From Oligoflexales bacterium (GTDB lineage Bacteria; Bdellovibrionota_B; Oligoflexia; Oligoflexales; RGVZ01): a stretch of DNA of 64,000 bases. Positions 58,416-64,000 of the stretch are shown piece after piece (within the stretch, counting starts at the first letter, position 1; each line of letters starts with the position of its first letter). Both the position numbers and the translations under genes were made by a program. A model generated the notes under the pieces. The model saw nothing but the letters and a program-made list of their open reading frames with translations, had not been told where the DNA came from and searched no databases. The DNA is taken from positions 248,001 through 312,000 of the forward strand of contig CANLUT010000001.1 in assembly GCA_947494335.1 (NCBI GenBank). Direction: 5' to 3'.

Positions 58416-58626
58416 GGGCCGGTTCCTTTCAAAAATTTATTAAATAGCCTTGAAAAGGCTGGCCGGCTTTTAAATGTTTTTAATTATAAAGTCAATAATT
58501 TCATTAGAAGAGACTGAGGCTCTGCTCATTCCTGCAATAAGACCCTGAAACAATTAATCACTTTGAGCAATCACCATCAAAAATCCTTGAGCTCGGAATA
58601 GGTGTGAGCTCTGGTATGTGAACTTA

Positions 58627-60795
58627 TTAAAGCCAAATATCAAGGGTTGCTATGAAGTTGCGTCCTGGTTCATTCACGCCTGAACCGAGGACTCGGTAGT
58701 CCTCATTGAGGATATTGTCCAACGCCAGAGTGATTCTAGTCTCCTTCGCGATCTTTGTTCCTGCTCGGAGGCTGTAAGTCTTATAGCCCGGGCTTCCGCC
58801 TGGGGGAATCCGCTGATCGTCCAGGCGATCGGAAGCTGAGAGTCTATCCTGGCGTCTAACGAGCGTATACAGACCCTCTACCCAATTTGAGCGTTCAGAC
58901 CACTCATAGCGTGTATTCAGGTTTAGAGTTGCAGGCATGGCGCGGCTCATTGGCTCTTTCTTCTTCTCTGCCAATGAGGTTGGGTAGGCTTCTAGTTCGC
59001 CCCACTGAAAGGTGTAGTTTCCACCGGCTACAATATTAGTTGAGAGGCGGTAGAAGCTATCGAGCTCAACTCCTTGGACATAACCTTTGCCAGCATTCTT
59101 CTTGGTGACGGTTCTGGATCCGTCAGCGTTGGTTTCCCCCGTTGGGGTGCGAATGATCATGTTTTCGATATTGGTTCTGAATAGCCAGATTTCAGACATC
59201 CAGCTGTTTGCGTTCCCGACTTTAGTCCCAACTTCATAGGAAAGATATCGTTCTGGCTTTAAGTTCGGTGCAGGAAGTTCCAGCTCACTGGATCTTGCGA
59301 AATCAAATCTTGTGAGATCAGATAGGTTTGGGGCGCGAAACCCTTGCGAGACCCCTGCAAAAAGTTTACCACCAATAGTGGGAGCGATATCGTAAGCACC
59401 TTTGATCGTGCCCACTGTTGCAGAGTAATCACGACTTAAAGTTGTTGCTGCCTTGGTTGCTGGATCTTCGTAACGATCGACTTTTGCTTTGTTTGAGTTT
59501 TGGCGAATGCCTGTGGTAAGTGCTAAGGAGTTTGTCACAGAATATTGATTTTGCAGATAAATGCCTAGACTTTCGTACGTTGAATTATCTCCGATTGGTC
59601 CTTGTATGGGCTTTGATTTAAATGAGCCGTCCTTGTTGTAGTTCAGTTTTTCTGAGTCAACCAGGTCTCGGTATGACTCGACGCCAAATGTCCAAAGTCC
59701 GGTCTCCCCGAAAGATTGCATTTGAACGGAGGCTCCTGGCGTGTGAACAACGAAGCCTTGTTCAGTTTTGGTGGAATTAGATGTGATGCGCGTTTCGGTC
59801 TCCGCTTGGCGCTGATAGGATAAAATCGTTTCCACATTAGTTAAAAAACCAGACTCAAAAGTGTGCTTGTGCTTCACATAGGCCAGCTCGGTTTCCTGGT
59901 CGAGGGAACGCTTGAGGTCTGAGCCCACTTTTGTACCGCGGAAACTCTTACCGAAGATGGTCGAGTGAGTTCTCCAGACGTCATCCTGGTTGCCTTTTCT
60001 CCAGACAAGTGCCACGTTATCTTTGGCGCCGATATTTCCCTGAGCTTTGAGGTCAAAGGCAAGTTCTTCATAACCAGTTTTTGGTTGTAAGCCAGTTTGC
60101 GCGCCAGCTCGGACATCACCAAATACCTTTTTTGTACCGCCAAGCGAGATGCCAAAGTCTTTGCCCGATCGACCGGTGACTTGAACGCGCTGGATGCGAC
60201 TTGAGTCTGCGCTTCCGTAACGATACAGCAGTCGGCCACTTACGGGATTTGCTTCGGCTTTCGCGAGTAGGTCCGGAGTGAGGGCGTTGATGGTGCCACC
60301 GATCGCGTCAGATCCGTACAAAACCGAGGATGGACCTTTGAGGACGTCCAGGCGATCAATGCTGAAGAGGTCAACTGTGTTCCAATACTGGTTTGGACCA
60401 TCGCGCATGACCGAGTTGTTGAATCGAACGCCGTCAATCAGCAGCAGATTGCGAAAGCCAGTGAAGCCGCGAATAAAAGGTGAGCCTTGGCCTTGCGAAG
60501 TCTTTTGCAGCAAGATTCCTGACTCTTGGCGGAGGGCGTCGGGGACAGTTGCAGATTGTCTTTTTGAGATCATCTCAGTCTGTGGGATAGTTTTAATACT
60601 CTGAGGGATCTTCTTTGCATCAAGAGGGCTTCTTGTCGCAGTAACCGAGAGTTCCAACACTTCATCTGGCTTGGCTTCAGATGGGGATAAACCAAATCCA
60701 CCGGTGACATCTGTCGGTATTTCAATTGTCGATTCTTGGGCCCAAGAGTTTGTAGCAGTTAAAATCGCACACAAGAAAAGATGAGAAGACCTCAT
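58627..60795 (-). CDS. TonB-dependent receptor (heme/iron-type)
   Basis: 722 residues from the ATG after GGGGTG. Signal peptide to 'NSWAQES', TonB box-like 'EVLELSVTATRSP', and plug domain 'IPQSIKTIPQTEMISKRQSATVPDALRQESGILLQKTSQGQGSPFIRGFTGFRNLLLIDGVRFNNS...GPSSVLYGSDAIGGTIN'. The beta-barrel ends 'DNILNEDYRVLGSGVNEPGRNFIATLDIWL'. The layout fits the hemoglobin/hemin receptor group, but the substrate is inferred. No Fur box was recognised upstream. Confidence 0.9.
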   Translation of the reverse strand: MRSSHLFLCAILTATNSWAQESTIEIPTDVTGGFGLSPSEAKPDEVLELSVTATRSPLDAKKIPQSIKTIPQTEMISKRQSATVPDALRQESGILLQKTSQGQGSPFIRGFTGFRNLLLIDGVRFNNSVMRDGPNQYWNTVDLFSIDRLDVLKGPSSVLYGSDAIGGTINALTPDLLAKAEANPVSGRLLYRYGSADSSRIQRVQVTGRSGKDFGISLGGTKKVFGDVRAGAQTGLQPKTGYEELAFDLKAQGNIGAKDNVALVWRKGNQDDVWRTHSTIFGKSFRGTKVGSDLKRSLDQETELAYVKHKHTFESGFLTNVETILSYQRQAETETRITSNSTKTEQGFVVHTPGASVQMQSFGETGLWTFGVESYRDLVDSEKLNYNKDGSFKSKPIQGPIGDNSTYESLGIYLQNQYSVTNSLALTTGIRQNSNKAKVDRYEDPATKAATTLSRDYSATVGTIKGAYDIAPTIGGKLFAGVSQGFRAPNLSDLTRFDFARSSELELPAPNLKPERYLSYEVGTKVGNANSWMSEIWLFRTNIENMIIRTPTGETNADGSRTVTKKNAGKGYVQGVELDSFYRLSTNIVAGGNYTFQWGELEAYPTSLAEKKKEPMSRAMPATLNLNTRYEWSERSNWVEGLYTLVRRQDRLSASDRLDDQRIPPGGSPGYKTYSLRAGTKIAKETRITLALDNILNEDYRVLGSGVNEPGRNFIATLDIWL

Positions 60796-60860
60796 GTCAC
60801 ACCCCACGTCATCAAATGTTTAAATACTGACATGAATTATACAGGAGATGGTCTTGGTGT

Positions 60861-61649
60861 CTAACCTTTGATGATTTTTAAATGTAGGCGTTTCATGGTG
60901 GGGAAGTCGTCGAAATCAAGGGCTATTCCTGCGAGGAACTCACTTTCAGTCATTTTTTTTAAACGGATATCTTTAGCCATGCTGTTTTCATTGCCGCCCG
61001 TGGCTTGGACAAGGCTCCAGAGTTTTTCACGCATTTCATCATACGCGATGGGGCTTGAGACTCCTGGGAACAATTTTTGAGATAGGTCTAGAGCCTCCGT
61101 CAGAAGCATCTCGGCTTCATCCCTGTGGGCTTGCACATGACTATTGCTCGGCAGACGGTATACACCTCCTAAGGTATTAATGACCACGTTTAGAATCCAC
61201 TTCTGCCGAATCATTGGCCTGATATCATCATGCCAAGATGAGTTGGGAAATGCGCGAAGGAGGTCTAGTTCGGTTTTAGCAGGTTTATCTTTAAAGTTTC
61301 CCCACGGTCCCCACGCTGTGATTGTATCCTTGGAAAAAATCTTTAAAGCTCCACTCTCATCAATTGTGCTGCCAATGGTTGTCATACCGATCCTGACGGG
61401 TCGACCATTCAGATTCCGAGCCTGTCTTTCTACGATTGGCCATACGTAACCATTGCACATGACAACAAATGGTACTTCGACTGGCCAATGATTTGCTTGC
61501 TCTTCTAATGCAGCTTCGAGAGCAAACGCTTTGACGCAAAACAATACGGCACCCGGAGGTCTCTGATTGAGCGGTGCCACAAACGTTTCGAGTGCTCGTC
61601 CCAACGCGCCAAGACCAACAATGCCGAAAGGTGACGTTTGGTGAGTCAT
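60861..61649 (-). CDS. Ketopantoate reductase-like (ApbA/PanE) oxidoreductase
   Basis: 262 residues, shorter than the usual 290-300. The N-terminus has the NAD(P) motif 'FGIVGLGALGRALE' but seems to lack part of the Rossmann region before 'GAVLFCVKAFALEAALEE'. The C-terminal helical domain has 'RQKWILNVVINTLGGVYRLPSN', with the family's catalytic Lys (QKW) and Asn. Encoded 9 nt after the transaldolase gene. It might be a divergent enzyme rather than true PanE. Confidence 0.7.
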   Translation of the reverse strand: MTHQTSPFGIVGLGALGRALETFVAPLNQRPPGAVLFCVKAFALEAALEEQANHWPVEVPFVVMCNGYVWPIVERQARNLNGRPVRIGMTTIGSTIDESGALKIFSKDTITAWGPWGNFKDKPAKTELDLLRAFPNSSWHDDIRPMIRQKWILNVVINTLGGVYRLPSNSHVQAHRDEAEMLLTEALDLSQKLFPGVSSPIAYDEMREKLWSLVQATGGNENSMAKDIRLKKMTESEFLAGIALDFDDFPTMKRLHLKIIKG

Positions 61650-61658
61650 GCCCTGTGC

Positions 61659-62702
61659 CTATTGGTTCGTTTTTGTGGCCACGAGATTTAAGAGGGCTTT
61701 GTGGGGGTCTGCAAATTTTGCAAGGCCGTCGCGCATAAGATCCTCTTCAAGTCGGATCCAGTCGATTTTTGTTAATAGTTCGTCGACCACCTGCCGTGGA
61801 GGCAGGGTGTCGATTGTACGCGAGAAGGTTTCATTGCTTTTGGCGACGGCGTCATTGGTCTGGGGCGGATTAGTTTGAATGTCGCTGCCTGCCAACGCAG
61901 CCACGTATTTCCAGGGTTTGTCAGATGGGCTTTTGGTGCCGGTGCTAGCAAAAATGATTTCCTGTTTGAGTGGTGTCTTCTTTCCCGACCAGAAACTCTG
62001 ATTTTCTGCCCACAACAGTTTAGCGTTTAGTATGCCGGCCAGTCCTTGCGCATCATTCGTTAGACCAGAATATTTTGCAGCGGTGTAAACATCAATCCTC
62101 GAAACAAAAATGCTGTAGACGCTTTTAAAGGTGTCCAGGCTTTTACGTCTTTGGGCGCCTTTCCAGACGGCGTCCCTTGCTTGCTCGTATTGGCGTTTAG
62201 AAAATATCAGAGTTACGTTTAACGGGATCTCAGCGGCAGCAAGTTCCTCTAATGACGCTAATCCAGCGGGAGTAGCAGGAACTTTGATCATGCGATTCGG
62301 GTGGTTTTTAGACCAAGCTTTTCCTAGCTCCACATAACGCGCCGCGCGTTGTTCAACGGGCATGGTGTTCGATGTGTCCTCAAGGAGAGGATCAAGCTCA
62401 AAGCTAACGTATCCATCGTCTCCTTTTGTCGTGTCGAAGATGGGTCGAAAAACTTTTTCAGCGTCGGTGACAAGATAGTCGGTCATTAGCCAAGCGGCTG
62501 CTTCAGCTGGCTGGCCATCTTTTGCGAAGCTCATCAGCTTTGAATCAAAGCGACCTGTTTTAATCAGGTCCGCGATGATGATGGGATTACTGGTGGCACC
62601 CGTAGCACCCAAGGCAAAGTTAGAGGACACTAGCGTCGGATCGACGCTATCCAGCCAAAGACGAGTGCCGGACTTGATAAGAGATCGAATGCTTGCGCTC
62701 AT
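61659..62702 (-). CDS. Transaldolase-like protein
   Basis: 347 residues. 'RLWLDSVDPTLVSSNFALGATGATSNPIII' and 'PNRMIKVPATPAGLASLEELAAAEIPLNVTLIFS' with the Schiff-base Lys (MIKVPAT), then 'SVYSIFVSRID', are transaldolase features. C-terminal 'PPRQVVDELLTKIDWIRLEEDLMRDGLAKFADPHKALL' matches the end of the Tal subgroup that works with glucose-6-phosphate isomerase. Links sedoheptulose-7-phosphate and glyceraldehyde-3-phosphate in the pentose pathway. Confidence 0.88.
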   Translation of the reverse strand: MSASIRSLIKSGTRLWLDSVDPTLVSSNFALGATGATSNPIIIADLIKTGRFDSKLMSFAKDGQPAEAAAWLMTDYLVTDAEKVFRPIFDTTKGDDGYVSFELDPLLEDTSNTMPVEQRAARYVELGKAWSKNHPNRMIKVPATPAGLASLEELAAAEIPLNVTLIFSKRQYEQARDAVWKGAQRRKSLDTFKSVYSIFVSRIDVYTAAKYSGLTNDAQGLAGILNAKLLWAENQSFWSGKKTPLKQEIIFASTGTKSPSDKPWKYVAALAGSDIQTNPPQTNDAVAKSNETFSRTIDTLPPRQVVDELLTKIDWIRLEEDLMRDGLAKFADPHKALLNLVATKTNQ

Positions 62703-62743
62703 GTCATTAAACCCACAAAAAGAATGGTCAAATTCAAATACGC

Positions 62744-63022
62744 TTAATGCTTATGCATAGCACATCCGCTGCCGCATTGGTGCGGTTTTTCTTCTTGTCC
62801 ACCAAGAGGCCGATCTGATGGTCCGACGGGTGCTGTTTGACCGGATTTTGAGACAAATGGGCTAGGGCTCTTCACTACGGCTGCCACAGGGACAATTTGC
62901 TTGGACAAGCTACAGGAAGACTTTGAACAGCCGGGTCCTTGCTTTGGTGGTGATTCAGCCATTTTGTGCTGAATATCGAAGGTCTGGTCACAAGTTGAAC
63001 AACGGTAGCTGTAGATTGGCAT
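62744..63022 (-). CDS. FmdB-type zinc-ribbon protein
   Basis: 92 residues beginning 'MPIYSYRCSTCDQTFDIQHKMAES', the exact start pattern of FmdB/CxxC_CXXC_SSSS proteins. The second Cys pair is altered ('GPGCSKSSCSLSKQ'), and a lineage tail 'HQCGSGCAMHKH' adds a Cys/His-rich metal-binding end. Usually small regulatory or metal-handling proteins with unclear function. Confidence 0.8.
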   Translation of the reverse strand: MPIYSYRCSTCDQTFDIQHKMAESPPKQGPGCSKSSCSLSKQIVPVAAVVKSPSPFVSKSGQTAPVGPSDRPLGGQEEKPHQCGSGCAMHKH

Positions 63023-63172
63023 CGTGATTAATCCTTGGTGAAAACATTCGGAAATAAATCTATCATGAAGACTGTTAATAAGCAGCGAACGCGTTGACTT
63101 TCTCAGTCGTTACAGCTATTTCAGCCGTGCCTGTGGGTAGCTTGGCGCAAACTTCTTGTTAGGTGAGATACC

Positions 63173-64000
63173 ATGCGAGTCCTGGTCATTGGTTCTGGTG
63201 GTCGCGAGCATGCTTTGGCTTGGAAGCTTAGGCAATCACCCCTTTGCCAAGAGCTCTATGTTTGGCCTGGCAATATCTGTAGCCAGCGTGTGGGTAAGCG
63301 CCTAGATCTTCCAGAAAACGCAAATTATAAGCATTTAGCTGCGTCGGCTCTCGACGCTAAGATCGACTTGGTCGTCGTGGGCCCCGAGGGACCTTTATCG
63401 TCCGGGATCGCGGATATTTTAACAGCCCGAGGACTAAAGGTTTTTGGACCGACACAAAAGGCGGCCCAATTGGAAAGCTCCAAAGTCTTCGCTAAGCGCA
63501 TCATGATGGAGGCGGGGATCCCGACCGCCGCGTTCGAGGTGGCTACATCTAAAGACGAGTGTTACGACCGCGCGATGCAAATTTTAAATCGTGATGGCGG
63601 TGTGGTGTTGAAGGCGAGTGGACTTGCCAGCGGCAAGGGTGTTTTCGTCTGTCACAATGAAGATGACGTTAACAAAGGGCTCGACCGTTTGTTTGAACCA
63701 ACGATGAGGGCGGCATCAGAGCAAATCGTTGTTGAGGAAATGTTATTTGGGCGCGAGGTCAGCTTTTTTTGTTTCTTGGGTAAGGGTGGCGTTTCGCGTA
63801 TCGGCTTTGCAGTTGATCATAAGCGTCTTCGTGCCGGAGACAAGGGACCTAATACTGGTGGCATGGGTTGCTATACCCCAGTGCCATGGTTACCTGGAGA
63901 CGCAGCTGATCAGGTTGATTCTCTGATTGTGGAACCATTACTAAAGACTCTTTCGAAAAATGGAATTGAATACACGGGATGCCTTTATGTCGGACTTATG
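63173..64000 (+). CDS. purD: Phosphoribosylamine-glycine ligase, truncated by window end
   Basis: Not in the ORF track because the frame is open to the last base (276 codons visible of about 420). It starts 'MRVLVIGSGGREHALAWKLRQSP', with 'VVVGPEGPLSSGIADIL', 'GLKVFGPTQKAAQLESSKVFAKRIM', 'GGVVLKASGLASGKGVFVC', 'VEEMLFGREVSFF' and 'DHKRLRAGDKGPNTGGMGCYTPVP', all diagnostic of GARS. Step 2 of purine synthesis, an ATP-grasp enzyme. The upstream 63023-63172 gap shows no recognised signal. Confidence 0.95.
   Translation, partial: MRVLVIGSGGREHALAWKLRQSPLCQELYVWPGNICSQRVGKRLDLPENANYKHLAASALDAKIDLVVVGPEGPLSSGIADILTARGLKVFGPTQKAAQLESSKVFAKRIMMEAGIPTAAFEVATSKDECYDRAMQILNRDGGVVLKASGLASGKGVFVCHNEDDVNKGLDRLFEPTMRAASEQIVVEEMLFGREVSFFCFLGKGGVSRIGFAVDHKRLRAGDKGPNTGGMGCYTPVPWLPGDAADQVDSLIVEPLLKTLSKNGIEYTGCLYVGLM

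Overview
The window looks like the chromosome of a Gram-negative, mid-GC bacterium with a very large secreted and lipoprotein repertoire: roughly a dozen predicted lipoproteins, outer-membrane barrels, a multi-domain S8 protease, an M48 protease, and a TonB receptor. The mix, together with sigma54 control and PilZ, DUF222-HNH and BrnTA genes, suggests a member of the Bdellovibrionota/Oligoflexia or a similar former deltaproteobacterial lineage. That placement is inference only; no rRNA gene is present.

Layout. (1) About 1-6.1 kb is the right end of an integrative conjugative or mobilisable element: a 5'-truncated TrbI/VirB10-like gene, an FtsK-type coupling ATPase, a replication-relaxation protein, a candidate transfer-origin inverted-repeat cluster, an iteron array, a small lipoprotein, an excisionase-like protein and a tyrosine integrase. 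(2) 6.2-13 kb is an accessory island: two tandem XRE regulators, a WYL regulator, three BrnT/BrnA-type toxin-antitoxin modules (the third with a frameshifted toxin), an HNH endonuclease and a lipoprotein. Four copies of a palindrome centred on CTCCGACGTCGGAG punctuate the island. (3) 13-21 kb holds a 1.5-kaa S8 protease, secreted proteins and a cyclic-nucleotide-gated type K+ channel. (4) 20.6-26.5 kb is a stress locus: a receiver-less sigma54 activator, a BON protein, a phosphoribosyltransferase, an archaeo-eukaryotic release-factor-like protein (baeRF/Balon superfamily) and Hsp20. I found three well-spaced -24/-12 promoters in this locus, so it reads as a local sigma54 regulon. A 1-kb gene-free, hairpin-rich insert with a 78-bp palindrome and a duplicated gene end interrupts it. 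(5) 26.6-50.9 kb is mostly housekeeping and envelope genes (mutS2, yacG, greA, hutI, cysS, pheST, aminotransferase, ppiC) mixed with lipoproteins, a CobU-like protein lacking the usual GMP-accepting His, and an XRE protein with a degenerate ImmA/IrrE-like domain. (6) 51-64 kb has a secreted DRGH nuclease, a probable 6S RNA, rsmI, a periplasmic redox/metal cluster (two YtkA-like proteins, an outer-membrane protein, a thioredoxin-like protein, an SQR-like flavoprotein and PrxQ), a serine recombinase, a TonB receptor, transaldolase and the start of purD, which the ORF track omits because it runs off the window.

The most notable working units are the sigma54/hibernation-factor stress locus, the repeat-punctuated toxin-antitoxin island, the YtkA-SQR-Prx cluster and the gene-free structured element. 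All positions were read by eye; similarity calls rest on recognised motifs, not on database searches.
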